From: JABIDZ01 sp964619405
GTDB lineage: Archaea > Iainarchaeota > Iainarchaeia > Iainarchaeales > JAAZKV01
Direction of reading: 5' to 3'
Length of the DNA stretch: 64,000 bases
Assembly: GCA_964619405.1 (NCBI GenBank)
Contig: CAZUCF010000002.1
Coordinates: 1-64,000 of the forward strand
This document shows, in pieces, positions 32,317 to 40,840 of this stretch (its first letter is position 1; each line of letters starts with the position of its first letter). The notes under the pieces were generated by a model. The model saw only the letters and a list, made by a program, of their open reading frames with translations, did no database searches and had not been told where the DNA came from. The position numbers and the translations under genes were made by a program.

Positions 32317-33051
32317 TTATTTTCCTCTTATCCCTGACCGAATATTTAGCATAGCATTTTTTTGTGTTGAATTATGGTTGTGGTTAATTAATTTTTGATT
32401 ATCTCTAAAAATAGGTTTTTGATTTTTCAATTTTAAAAATTCTTGTATTGGTTTTTTTAATACGGGCATTTCAATATCGCGGATTTGTTTTAACGCATTA
32501 TTAACTCCATTAATATTTAATTCAACAACTATTGGTTCTATCTTCATTCTACTATAAAACTCACTTAATTTTATTGGATAAACAAAATGTGTTCCTCTGT
32601 CAATTCGTTTTGATGTTGGCAAACTACCAAAATTTTGTCTTATATATTCGGCTAATTTACTTAACTTAAAAACGTGGATTTTATTGTTTCTATCAATCGC
32701 AAAAGCATAATCGGCGTTATTAATTAGCCTTCTATTTAATATTCTTGTTGCAATAACTCCTTCACCCAGAGCGCCAAAAGAAAATTTAATATCAATTAAA
32801 ACTTTTTGAATTTTTTTGCCTCTTTTTAAATGTGCTTTGTAATCAACTCCTGTTCCTACTTCAACTACTGGTATTAAAGACAATTTTTTTCCAATGCTTC
32901 TCATTCTTGCTCTTAACTTGTTTTGTTTTACAACTGCTTCATGCAATCTTACTTTTCCATTATTTATTTGGTGGAATGGTATTTTTTGTCTTCTTTTGAC
33001 AAAATTACTTTTATTTCTATTTCTCATATTTTTTTTATTTTGTAGTCCCAT
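32317..33051 (-). CDS. Basic protein with possible PD-(D/E)XK nuclease core
   Basis: A protein of about 244 residues, rich in Arg/Lys at the N terminus (MGLQNKKNMRNRNKS). A central part reads VVEVGTGVDYKAHLKRGKKI then QKVLIDIKFS, where VDY and IDIK could be the D and D-x-K of a PD-(D/E)XK fold. It is followed by NADYAFAIDRNNKIHVFKLSKLAEYI, a pattern often seen in restriction-like endonucleases. This is inference without a family match. The start overlaps the trpS stop by a few bases. Confidence 0.5.
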   Translation of the reverse strand: MGLQNKKNMRNRNKSNFVKRRQKIPFHQINNGKVRLHEAVVKQNKLRARMRSIGKKLSLIPVVEVGTGVDYKAHLKRGKKIQKVLIDIKFSFGALGEGVIATRILNRRLINNADYAFAIDRNNKIHVFKLSKLAEYIRQNFGSLPTSKRIDRGTHFVYPIKLSEFYSRMKIEPIVVELNINGVNNALKQIRDIEMPVLKKPIQEFLKLKNQKPIFRDNQKLINHNHNSTQKNAMLNIRSGIRGK

Positions 33052-33052
33052 T

Positions 33053-34171
33053 CTAATCAAACCTCATTTTTCCAACTATTTTCCTTGCTTTAACAAAATT
33101 CTTTTCAAATTCGTCAAAGAACTTGTTAGCATAATTAATTAAATATTTTTGCTTGCATTCCCCGCAAAGATTTTTTCCACTCAAACAATCTTGGTACATT
33201 TCTGCCAAAATTTTGTCATCTTTAATAAAATGGTTTTTGCAATATTCAAAAGCAACGCATTTTTCTGGTTGCCCACCTTTTTTTCTTTGTTCTTCTGCTG
33301 TTACTCTTCCACCAGTCAAAGCTTTTTTTAATTTTTTTTCTAATTCGGTTCTATCTGTTTCGGGAATTTCTATTTTTCCAATGCTCTCATTTTTACTCAT
33401 TTTAAATGAACCATCTAACGCTGAAGTGTATTTATTGTATGAAGCGCTTGGTGCAAAAAAACCATATTCGTTTTTTAATCTTCTTGCGATATCTCTTGAC
33501 ATTCTAATGTGTGGTGCTTGGTCTATTCCTACGGGGATGACTCCAGGCATTGGTTCTTTAAGTTGAGGGTGTAATATATCACCCATTTGTGTGAAAGCAC
33601 TCATTACTTTTGAAGGATGTAATGAACCATAAATTGCTCTGAATTCATTTTCAGTAATTTTTTGTGAACAAACAATTGCTAAGTTTGAAACAATTTTGTT
33701 TTCACTTTGAAAATAAAAAATTGTTTTTTTTGGGTCTAATCCTAAAGCAATGTATGCTGGGATATGAAATTCTTTTGCTCTTTTTTTCCCTTCTTCTATT
33801 GGAACGCTTCTTACTGCTTGACTCTCAACATCTGCAATTAAAACAAATGTTATTGCTCCTTGTTCTTGAAAATATTTGACATTTTGTATTACTGCTTCTG
33901 TTCCTAAATGAATTTTTTCGCTTGAAGGCATTATTCCTGTTAAACAATAAAACTTTTTTTTATTTTTTATTGCTTCCGCTATAACATTTAAATCTTGTCC
34001 ACCAAAAATCATTCCTCGCTTCATTTGAATGCTTGGGTTAGGCATTTCCTCAATGTTGAATTCTTGCATCCCAAATTCTTTTATTAATCTTGAATAGTCT
34101 TCCACAAGGTTTTTCCCCCAAGGGTCAATAACAACCTCTTCTTTTTCGTTTTTCTTTTTCATTTCACTCAT
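33053..34171 (-). CDS. trpS: Tryptophanyl-tRNA synthetase (archaeal/eukaryotic type)
   Basis: A class I synthetase. Landmarks are GIMPSSEKIHLGTEAVIQN (HIGH-like), VIPVGIDQAPHIRMSRDIARR, and FKMSKNESIGKI (KMSKS-like). A C-terminal Cys-containing part, CKNHFIKDDK...CLSGKNLCGECKQKYL, is normal for this branch. About 372 residues. It overlaps the racemase gene at its start and the unknown basic gene at its end, forming one minus-strand run. Confidence 0.95.
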   Translation of the reverse strand: MSEMKKKNEKEEVVIDPWGKNLVEDYSRLIKEFGMQEFNIEEMPNPSIQMKRGMIFGGQDLNVIAEAIKNKKKFYCLTGIMPSSEKIHLGTEAVIQNVKYFQEQGAITFVLIADVESQAVRSVPIEEGKKRAKEFHIPAYIALGLDPKKTIFYFQSENKIVSNLAIVCSQKITENEFRAIYGSLHPSKVMSAFTQMGDILHPQLKEPMPGVIPVGIDQAPHIRMSRDIARRLKNEYGFFAPSASYNKYTSALDGSFKMSKNESIGKIEIPETDRTELEKKLKKALTGGRVTAEEQRKKGGQPEKCVAFEYCKNHFIKDDKILAEMYQDCLSGKNLCGECKQKYLINYANKFFDEFEKNFVKARKIVGKMRFD

Positions 34172-34862
34172 AATAATCAACTCCTTTAGTCTTTTTTAAT
34201 TCTTCCTCTCTAATTTTTTTTATTGTTGCATTTACTAAAACATCAATTGAACAGATTTTTTGAATATTTTCTTTTTCAAGCATCACACTTAATTCAGTGC
34301 ATCCAAGAATAACAATTTTAGCTCCTTGTTTGAAATACTTATTACAAATAGATTTTATTTTAACCACTTGTTTTGTTTTTTCAGTCCCATTATTAAACAA
34401 AAAAATTGCTTTTGAAATTTTTTGGATTTCTTTTTGAGAAGGTTTAATTGTTGTGCCTTTAAAATTATATAATTTTTTTGTTGTCATAGGTGTCCCTAAA
34501 ACAAGAGTTTTTTTTACATTATTTTTTTTAATTTCTTTTAGCATTTCTTCTCTCAAATTAAGTATTGGTGTTCTAATCGTTTTTTGTAGTTTGTCTCTAT
34601 ACAAGTGGATAGTGTTACACACCATTACAATAAAATTAACTTCATTATTTTCTAGTTCTTTTAAGCCAATAACATAGTCCTTCAAATCTTTGTTATCAAT
34701 ATTTTCATAAATTAATTCTTTTGCAGGAATACTATTAATTATTATTTGTGGGAAATCCTGATTACATTTAACAATTTTTTCTTCTTGTAATTTTCTTATT
34801 AATTTTTGATAAAAAATTGTTGTTGCTTCTGGCCCTATTCCTCCAAGAACCCCAATTCTTAT
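34164..34862 (-). pseudogene. Aspartate/glutamate racemase-family gene with damaged or non-standard start
   Basis: From 34862 the frame reads IRIGVLGGIGPEATTIFYQK, the conserved N terminus of amino-acid racemases, and continues with FIVMVCNTIH (catalytic Cys), KTLVLGTPMTTKKLY and IVILGCTELSVML (second catalytic Cys), 230-odd residues in all. The frame is open back to TAG at 34881-34883, with no ATG, GTG or TTG before the conserved part. An ATG upstream (minus-strand MSNNNYKQLAW, start 34908) runs into a stop. Removing one A in the AAGAAAC run joins it to the racemase frame. The 229 bp further upstream hold nothing else. Confidence 0.8.
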
Positions 34863-35109
34863 TTTATTGTTTCTTCCAGGCTAATTGCTTGTAATTATTA
34901 TTACTCATCGCATCAACTCCATTGAATTATTAGCAAAAAAATATTTTGAATATCGTCTGGTTCTTACACTGTTAGAAAAAGAATTATTTTTGCCAGAGCT
35001 TTTTATTCATGATTAAATGTATTTTTTTATATTAATAAAAAATGTTATTACTTTGGTGTATTATTTTACATATTATAAATAATAAATAAAAATTGCTTTA
35101 AAACTTGTT

Positions 35110-35853
35110 TTAAATTGGAAGATTATTATTTATTTGGAATTTTATTTTTTCCATTATTGCTTCTTTCATTTGTAATCTTAATTTTTGAATATAAAACTCT
35201 TTATTTTTTATATTAGAGTTTTGTAAAAAATTTAAATCACCTCTTCTTTGTGAAATAAAATCATTTATTTGTCCAATAGTTTGTTCTTTTTGAAGTAAAT
35301 TTATTTCTAATTCTAATGCGATTGCTCCAACATTTTGGCTAACATTAATGAAGGCATCGCTTGGAATGTCTCTTTTTAATGATTCTTGTTGGGCCATTCT
35401 TTGTAATGCTTTTGATCTTTTGAAAACAGAATTAATTATTTGATGGGTTTTCTTTTCGCCTAAACTATTAATTAGTTCTAAAATAAATAATATTTTGTCT
35501 GGTCTTAAATTAATGTTTGTTGTTGGTATCTTTTGTGGCCTATCCATTATTAATCTTTCAATCAATTTTTTTTGTCTAGAATTTAATGGTATTGTTATTC
35601 CTTTCATCAAATCTTTTAAAGCAAGGCGTGTGGCGACTTGGACTGTTGTTATTTCATAAAATCTTCCTTTGTTTTTTGAATCACTTATTACTTTATCATA
35701 TGATTTTGCTACAAAACCCTTTCTTTTACTCCACCTATTAATTACTCTTGAAATATTTTTTTTGGTAACCAAACCTCTTGTGTTTCTTATAATGGTATTG
35801 GGTTTTCCTGCTTGTTTTCTTTTTCTGACAAGGTTTCGTGTACTAATTGACAT
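35110..35853 (-). CDS. Basic helical protein of unknown function
   Basis: A 247-residue, strongly helical protein with a basic N terminus (MSISTRNLVRKRKQAGKPNT) and many Gln/Lys. No catalytic motif or membrane segment was seen. It is not related in sequence to the other 247-codon basic gene at 32317. Divergent from lysS, 76 bp apart. Unknown function. Confidence 0.6.
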   Translation of the reverse strand: MSISTRNLVRKRKQAGKPNTIIRNTRGLVTKKNISRVINRWSKRKGFVAKSYDKVISDSKNKGRFYEITTVQVATRLALKDLMKGITIPLNSRQKKLIERLIMDRPQKIPTTNINLRPDKILFILELINSLGEKKTHQIINSVFKRSKALQRMAQQESLKRDIPSDAFINVSQNVGAIALELEINLLQKEQTIGQINDFISQRRGDLNFLQNSNIKNKEFYIQKLRLQMKEAIMEKIKFQINNNLPI

Positions 35854-35929
35854 AACAATATTTTATTGTGATGTATATTTAATAGTTATTTTTTTATTTT
35901 TCTCAAAAATGCTTAGCTTTTTTAATTAA

Positions 35930-37414
35930 ATGTTACAAAACTTTTTTATGGAGAATGATTTGGTTAAAGCAAAAAAGGATAATTTGCGAAAATTGCGTGA
36001 TTTGAAAATAGATCCTTATTCTTACAAGTATGAAGTAAATGCTTATGCTAAAAATATTAACAGTGAATTCTCAAAATTAAAGAATGAGGAGAAAGCAAAA
36101 AAAGTTTCTGTTGCTGGGCGAGTAATGGCTAAAAGAAGTTTTGGTGCAATAGTTTTTCTAAAGATAAGGGATTCTACTGATGAAATACAATTTTTTATTA
36201 GAAAAGGCGAAACTCCTGAAAAAGTTTTTGAGTTATTAGAATTAGTTGATGTTGGTGATTTTGTTGGGGCAAAAGGTCCAATTTATAAAACACAAAAAGG
36301 GCAATTAAGTGTTCTCGTTGAGGCGCTTGAAATTCTTTCTAAAAGTGTTTTGCCTTTACCAGAAAAATTTCATGGTTTGCAGGACATTGAAATAAGACAA
36401 AGAAAAAGATACTTGGATTTAATAATGAATCCTGAGGTCAAAGAAGTTTTTGTTAAGCGAACACAAATAATAAAAGCTTGGAAAGAATTTCTTGATTCAA
36501 AGGGTTTTCTTGAAGTAGAGATTCCTGTTCTCCAACCAAATTATGGTGGTGCTTCAGCAAGGCCTTTTATAACAAAGAGTAATGCGTGGAAATCAAATTT
36601 TTATTTGAGTATTTCTCCAGAATTGTATTTGAAGAGATTGCTTGTTGGTGGTTATGAAAAAGTTTATACTGTTTGTAAGAATTTTAGGAACGAGGATGTT
36701 GACAAAACACATAATCCTGAGTTCACTATGTCTGAATATTATTGGGCTTACTCTGATTTGAATGATATGATTGAGTTAACAGAACAAATGATTGAGTTTA
36801 TTGCTAAAAAAGTTTTGGGTACAACAATAATTGATTTTCAAGGAAACAAAATTGATGTTAAAGCTCCTTGGAAAAGAATAAAGATGATTGATTCTTTGAA
36901 TAAAAAAATTGGTAAGGATGTTAAAAAAATGAGTGTTGAAGAATTATTAGAAATTGCTGTTAAAGAAAATATTGAGATTGATGACGATGAAAAAAAATGG
37001 GGTTTGATTGTTGCAGAATTATTTGACCATTATTTTGAAGAATCATTAATACAACCAACTTGGGTGATAGAATACCCAAAAGAAACTACTCCTCTTTGTA
37101 AACCATCACGAGAGGACCCTGAAAGACTAATTGAGAGAACTGAGTGCTATGTTAATGGTGGGGAATTATGCAATGGTTATTCTGAATTAACTGATCCCAT
37201 ATTACAAAGAAAGTTTTTTGAAGAACAAAAAGACCAAGGAAAAGCGAAAGGAGAAAATCATCCTCTTGATGAAGACTTTTTAGAATCAATTGGTTATGGG
37301 ATGCCTCCTGCAGGGGGAATGGGTTTGGGAATAGATAGATTAGTAATGTTACTAACAAATTCTCCAACAATAAGAGACGTAATATTGTTCCCACAAATGC
37401 GGCCAGAAAAATAG
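35930..37414 (+). CDS. lysS: Lysyl-tRNA synthetase, class II
   Basis: The 494-residue enzyme has an OB-fold N terminus (VSVAGRVMAKRSFGAIVFLKIRD) and class II motifs: motif 2 FRNEDVDKTHNPEFTMSEYY and motif 3 GGMGLGIDRLVMLLT. Many archaea use class I LysRS; class II is typical of bacteria and eukaryotes and is found in several DPANN groups. ATG at 35930 or MENDLVKAKK at 35948 are both possible starts. Confidence 0.97.
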   Translation: MLQNFFMENDLVKAKKDNLRKLRDLKIDPYSYKYEVNAYAKNINSEFSKLKNEEKAKKVSVAGRVMAKRSFGAIVFLKIRDSTDEIQFFIRKGETPEKVFELLELVDVGDFVGAKGPIYKTQKGQLSVLVEALEILSKSVLPLPEKFHGLQDIEIRQRKRYLDLIMNPEVKEVFVKRTQIIKAWKEFLDSKGFLEVEIPVLQPNYGGASARPFITKSNAWKSNFYLSISPELYLKRLLVGGYEKVYTVCKNFRNEDVDKTHNPEFTMSEYYWAYSDLNDMIELTEQMIEFIAKKVLGTTIIDFQGNKIDVKAPWKRIKMIDSLNKKIGKDVKKMSVEELLEIAVKENIEIDDDEKKWGLIVAELFDHYFEESLIQPTWVIEYPKETTPLCKPSREDPERLIERTECYVNGGELCNGYSELTDPILQRKFFEEQKDQGKAKGENHPLDEDFLESIGYGMPPAGGMGLGIDRLVMLLTNSPTIRDVILFPQMRPEK

Positions 37415-37472
37415 TTACAACAATTAACGAATTTTTGTTTAAGCTTATAAATGGAAAAAAATATTTTTTTCT

Positions 37473-37799
37473 ATGAAAAAAGTTAGAAGTGAGCTTGTTT
37501 TTGATTCAAGTTTGGGTGTTGAATTATTTATTGAATTTAGTTTAGGGAAAAATTCTAAAGTTGTAGACGCGTTTGTTATTATTTTGTTTTGTTGGTTGGG
37601 TGATAAAAAATTTGAAGTAATAAAATATGATTTTTCAGAAAAAGAAAATTTTCATGTACATAAAAATTATTTAAGTATTCCAAGGAAAGAGTATTTGCTA
37701 GATGAAGTTAATTCTGAATTATTAATTAAAATAAAGGATGAAATCAAAAAAAATTGGATGGAATACGTTGAATGCTTTAAACAAAAGCATTATATATAA
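37473..37799 (+). CDS. Toxin-like partner of HTH gene (family unassigned)
   Basis: A 108-residue protein with core VVDAFVIILFCWLGDKKFEVIKYDFSEKENFHVHKNYL. The Y-D...F-H-V-H pattern resembles small archaeal toxin candidates of the DUF6516/DUF7718 type that lie next to HTH antitoxins. Family membership is uncertain. A TATA-like TTATAAAT lies about 30 bp upstream, giving a leaderless start. The HTH gene follows after 20 bp. Confidence 0.55.
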   Translation: MKKVRSELVFDSSLGVELFIEFSLGKNSKVVDAFVIILFCWLGDKKFEVIKYDFSEKENFHVHKNYLSIPRKEYLLDEVNSELLIKIKDEIKKNWMEYVECFKQKHYI

Positions 37800-37819
37800 C
37801 AATAAATGTTATATTTATT

Positions 37820-38158
37820 ATGAGTAAATTAGTAATAAAATTATCGTCTGAGATGGATGATGATATAAGAAAAGCATTTGATTCCAAAAAATCGGCAAGC
37901 CTGCCTCCGCACATTTTGTATGTTAAAAATGCTAAACAATTATCAAATATTTTATCTTCAGGTAGAATAATGCTTTTGCTAGATTTAGATAAAAGCAAAA
38001 ACGTTTCAGAACTAACAAAAAAAACTGGTAGAAAACAAGAAGCTATTTCTAGAGACGCAACAATTTTAGAAGCAGCCGGCCTAATAACAAAAACAAAAAA
38101 GGGCAGGCAAACATTCTTGAAAACAAGGGTAAAAAAAATTGAGATTGATTTGAGTTAA
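37820..38158 (+). CDS. HTH antitoxin/regulator (HVO_A0114-like)
   Basis: The 112-residue protein has a winged-helix region SGRIMLLLDLDKSKNVSELTKK then TGRKQEAISRDATILEAAGLITKTKKGRQ, as in MarR-like or HVO_A0114-type regulators that pair with small toxins. The first 40 residues are unassigned. The pair 37473-38158 is likely one transcription unit and may be a toxin-antitoxin system. Confidence 0.65.
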   Translation: MSKLVIKLSSEMDDDIRKAFDSKKSASLPPHILYVKNAKQLSNILSSGRIMLLLDLDKSKNVSELTKKTGRKQEAISRDATILEAAGLITKTKKGRQTFLKTRVKKIEIDLS

Positions 38159-38234
38159 ATTGTAATAAATTCTTGTTTTTTTAATGAATTGCTTTTTTGG
38201 AAAGATTTTTAAGAAAAAAGCGTGTTAGAATATT

Positions 38235-39269
38235 ATGAGTTTTACATTAAAAAGTTTTTTTCCAGTGTTTTGTTTAATATTACTTGTTTTGTTTGGGTGC
38301 ACTCAACAAGGTTTAGAGAGTATTGGAGATGAACCCGAATTTTTGATTGGGGACGAAGTACTAGAAGTAATTATTTTGAATGATAAAAATCAACCACTAG
38401 AAAAAATTGAGGTTGATTTGTGGAAAAAAGAAACGCTTGCTGGCCCACCAGACACTGGATATTCTTTTACTAATGAAAATGGGAAAGTTGTTTTCAATGT
38501 CCCAATAGGAGAGTATTTTATTGGTTTTAATTCTATTAATTTTCCAACAAATTTGTCTCAACCAGAAAGATTTTTGGTTGAGGTTCGCGAGGGTGGAGTA
38601 AACTCTCAAACAATTGTTTTAGAATTAAAAGAAGAGTTAACAGAAAAAATAATTGTTGCTTTAGGAGATAGTATTACAAAAGCAAATAATCTTTCACCAA
38701 GCATGATTGGTGATAACGAAGAATACAGTTTTTCTACTGGAAACAAGGTTGAGAGCTTGTTTGTTCACTTGAGGAGCAATGGGCAAAATGTTAGAGCAGT
38801 TAACCTTGCAGAGTCAGGAGCAACAAGCGAAAATGTTTTAGTTCAACAAGCAAAAAATGTTTTTGGTTACAAACCAAAATACATTACTATTACTATTGGT
38901 GGTGGAGACATTATTGAAAATGTTTCAGTTCAAGCATTTAAATCGAATTTAACAGGAATAATTAATCAAATAAAAAACGAGGATAACATTGTTTTGATTG
39001 CAACACTACAAAACATTCAGTTAATGCGAACAGCTGGTTTTGATTCTTGCAAGGAAGACGTACTCAAAATAAATGTTGACAATATTACAACAGAAAAAAT
39101 AATTGCTTTTAATGATGTTATAAGAGAATTAGCAGAAGAAAACGATTTGATTCTAGTTGACTTGTACAATGTTCTGGGTAATGGTGATGTTAGCGAGTAC
39201 GATTGCTTGCACTTAAACATTAATGGTCAAGAAAAAGTTGCGAGAGAATTTATTAACGCTTTAAAATAA
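38235..39269 (+). CDS. Lipoprotein with SGNH/GDSL hydrolase domain
   Basis: The 344-residue protein starts with a hydrophobic signal ending in a lipobox-like LVLFGC (Cys22), so it is probably lipid-anchored outside the cell. Residues about 45-130 look like a carboxypeptidase-regulatory-like beta domain (LEVIILNDKNQPLEKIEVDL). From about 135 an SGNH hydrolase follows: block I VALGDSIT, a block III position IGGGDI (Asn replaced), and block V YDCLHLN with the Asp-x-x-His pair. It may be an esterase or deacetylase of surface polymers. Confidence 0.8.
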   Translation: MSFTLKSFFPVFCLILLVLFGCTQQGLESIGDEPEFLIGDEVLEVIILNDKNQPLEKIEVDLWKKETLAGPPDTGYSFTNENGKVVFNVPIGEYFIGFNSINFPTNLSQPERFLVEVREGGVNSQTIVLELKEELTEKIIVALGDSITKANNLSPSMIGDNEEYSFSTGNKVESLFVHLRSNGQNVRAVNLAESGATSENVLVQQAKNVFGYKPKYITITIGGGDIIENVSVQAFKSNLTGIINQIKNEDNIVLIATLQNIQLMRTAGFDSCKEDVLKINVDNITTEKIIAFNDVIRELAEENDLILVDLYNVLGNGDVSEYDCLHLNINGQEKVAREFINALK

Positions 39270-39341
39270 TAAAATTTTTTAAAAAAAATCCAAAATTTTT
39301 GGAACAACTACAATTTCTCAAAAAATATGAATTGATTTGAG

Positions 39342-39665
39342 TTAATTTGTAATAAATTTAACAAATCTTTTTTCTATTTCTAATAATTTTTCTTTTTTTA
39401 GTGAACCAATTTTATAAAAAACACTGTTTTTTTCTAAAGTAAAAATTTTTTCTAATCTAACAAAACTATTGTTCTCTAAAAAGTTTTCCACAAAATCTTT
39501 TTGTGTAATTAAAACAGAATTTTTTCTTTCAACACTTGTTATTTGCAATAATATTAGATCATCGCCCTATAGCGTTTTTAAAACAAATGCTGGTCTTCTT
39601 TTTAATTCGCCACTACTAAACGGAAAATTTATTACTATTATGTCTCCTTTCACAAATTCTTCCAT
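39342..39665 (-). pseudogene. MazF/PemK toxin gene interrupted by TAG
   Basis: From ATG at 39665 the frame reads MEEFVKGDIIVINFPFSSGE, LKRRPAFVLKTL, then TAG (39569-39567), then GDDLILLQITSVERKNS... to a stop at 39342. RRPA-x-VL...GDD...QITS is the MazF core, so a sense codon is expected at the TAG position. The total would be 107 residues. The gene is inactive unless the TAG is read through; no evidence for recoding was seen. Confidence 0.85.
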
Positions 39666-39893
39666 GCTTTATCCTCTTTTTTTGTTAGCCATTCTTTTGC
39701 TAAAGATTTTTCGCTAAGAAGAGAATTCTAAAGATTCACTAAATTTTTCCAATGGTATTAATTCAATTCTGTTTTCAAATGATAAAACAACCAATTTTTT
39801 TCCATTAGAAAAATTTTTGTTTTCTCTTAATTCTTTTGGCAAAGCAATTTGCCCTTTCTCTGTTATAGTAACACTTTTCATTCCAATCAACAT
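39650..39893 (-). pseudogene. AbrB/MazE antitoxin gene with C-terminal frameshift
   Basis: The frame from ATG at 39893 encodes the swapped-hairpin domain SVTITEKGQIALPKELREN and ends early at TAG (39716-39714) after 59 residues. In the next frame, just past that stop, the sequence reads SEKSLAKEWLTKKEDKAWKNL and a TGA at 39652-39650, exactly the toxin-binding tail usual in this family and overlapping the mazF start. One base removed near TCTTCTTAG restores the full protein. Confidence 0.8.
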
Positions 39894-39902
39894 AAAACCA
39901 AC

Positions 39903-39927
39903 TTCTTATTAATCTTATTAATAAGAA
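39903..39927. promoter_or_regulatory. Perfect dyad, operator of the mazE-like gene
   Basis: TTCTTATTAAT-ctt-ATTAATAAGAA is an 11+3+11 perfect inverted repeat 10 bp before the antitoxin ATG. It is next to a TATA-like TTTAAAC on the minus strand (about 39929-39935). The preserved operator contrasts with the broken genes. The following 39936-40069 is AT-rich with no gene. Confidence 0.65.
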
Positions 39928-40084
39928 AAGTTTAAATGGCTATCAATATTAAAAAAAATAAGTTATTATTGTTTTCTGTGGTTCTGTGCCGATCACAAAA
40001 TTAAAAGAAATTTATTTTTTTTATATAAATTATTAAAATTTTTTTTTAGTCAACTTTAAATACTAGTTTTTGGCTAATAATAGC

Positions 40085-40834
40085 ATGGGAGAAGAATTAA
40101 TCCGAACAAAAACAGGGATACAAGGATTAGACAAAGCATTGAATGGTGGAATACCACAAGGAAACATTGTACTAGTTTCTGGTGGAGCAGGAACAGGAAA
40201 ATCAACTCTTTGCCTACAATTCTGTGTTAACGGCGCAACCCTCTTCGGAGAAAAATCATTATACTTTTCAACAGAACAAACAAAAAAAGAATTATACAAG
40301 CAAGCATCAAGCTTTAAATGGGACATAGAAGGATTAGAACAAAGACAATTACTAAAAATAGTTTATTTTGATGTGACTGAAGGCGACTCATTCCTAGAAA
40401 AAATGAATGCTTTCATGGAAGAATTCAAACCAAAAAGAATTGTTATAGACTCACTAACAACACTATCAGACGCAATGCTAGTATCAGGAATACTAGACGA
40501 CAAAGGATTTAGCATGGTACAAATAGCAGAAACAGTGAACCCAGTACCCAGAACAGAAAAAATCATGGCCAAAACAATGCTATACCACTTATTCAAAAAA
40601 TTAAAGGCCTTTGGAGTAACAACACTACTAACAACAGAACTACCAGAAGACGGAAAAACATTAAGCGCTGACGGCGTAAGCGAGTTTATATCGGACGGGG
40701 TTGTGTTATTAACTGCTACACCTGTTGGAGATACGTTGAATAGGTCTATGTTTGTAAGAAAAATGCGATATTCATCTATTGATGCAGGTATAAAATCGTA
40801 TGATATAAATTCTCATGGAATTTTTTTAGAGTAG
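40085..40834 (+). CDS. KaiC/RadA-like ATPase
   Basis: A RecA-superfamily ATPase of about 249 residues: TGIQGLDKALNGGIPQGNIVLVSGG leads into Walker A GGAGTGKST (33-41), and Walker B is RIVIDSLTTL. The C terminus with MFVRKMRYSSIDAGIKSYDI is typical of single-domain archaeal KaiC-like proteins, which act in signalling. ATG at 40085 is chosen; TTG at 40070 is also in frame. Codon use is A/C-ending up to about 40680, then switches to the T-ending style of the neighbours. It is followed 6 bp later by a V4R-like gene. Confidence 0.88.
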   Translation: MGEELIRTKTGIQGLDKALNGGIPQGNIVLVSGGAGTGKSTLCLQFCVNGATLFGEKSLYFSTEQTKKELYKQASSFKWDIEGLEQRQLLKIVYFDVTEGDSFLEKMNAFMEEFKPKRIVIDSLTTLSDAMLVSGILDDKGFSMVQIAETVNPVPRTEKIMAKTMLYHLFKKLKAFGVTTLLTTELPEDGKTLSADGVSEFISDGVVLLTATPVGDTLNRSMFVRKMRYSSIDAGIKSYDINSHGIFLE

Positions 40835-40840
40835 GTTTAA

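Noticed and set aside
32317..35853. The two basic 247-codon genes (32317 and 35110) as paralogues
   Set aside because: Equal length is coincidence; no shared motif or alignment could be seen by eye.
39567..39569. TAG in mazF read as pyrrolysine
   Set aside because: The partner mazE is also broken by a frameshift, the position is not catalytic, and no pyl genes are visible; nonsense mutation is simpler.
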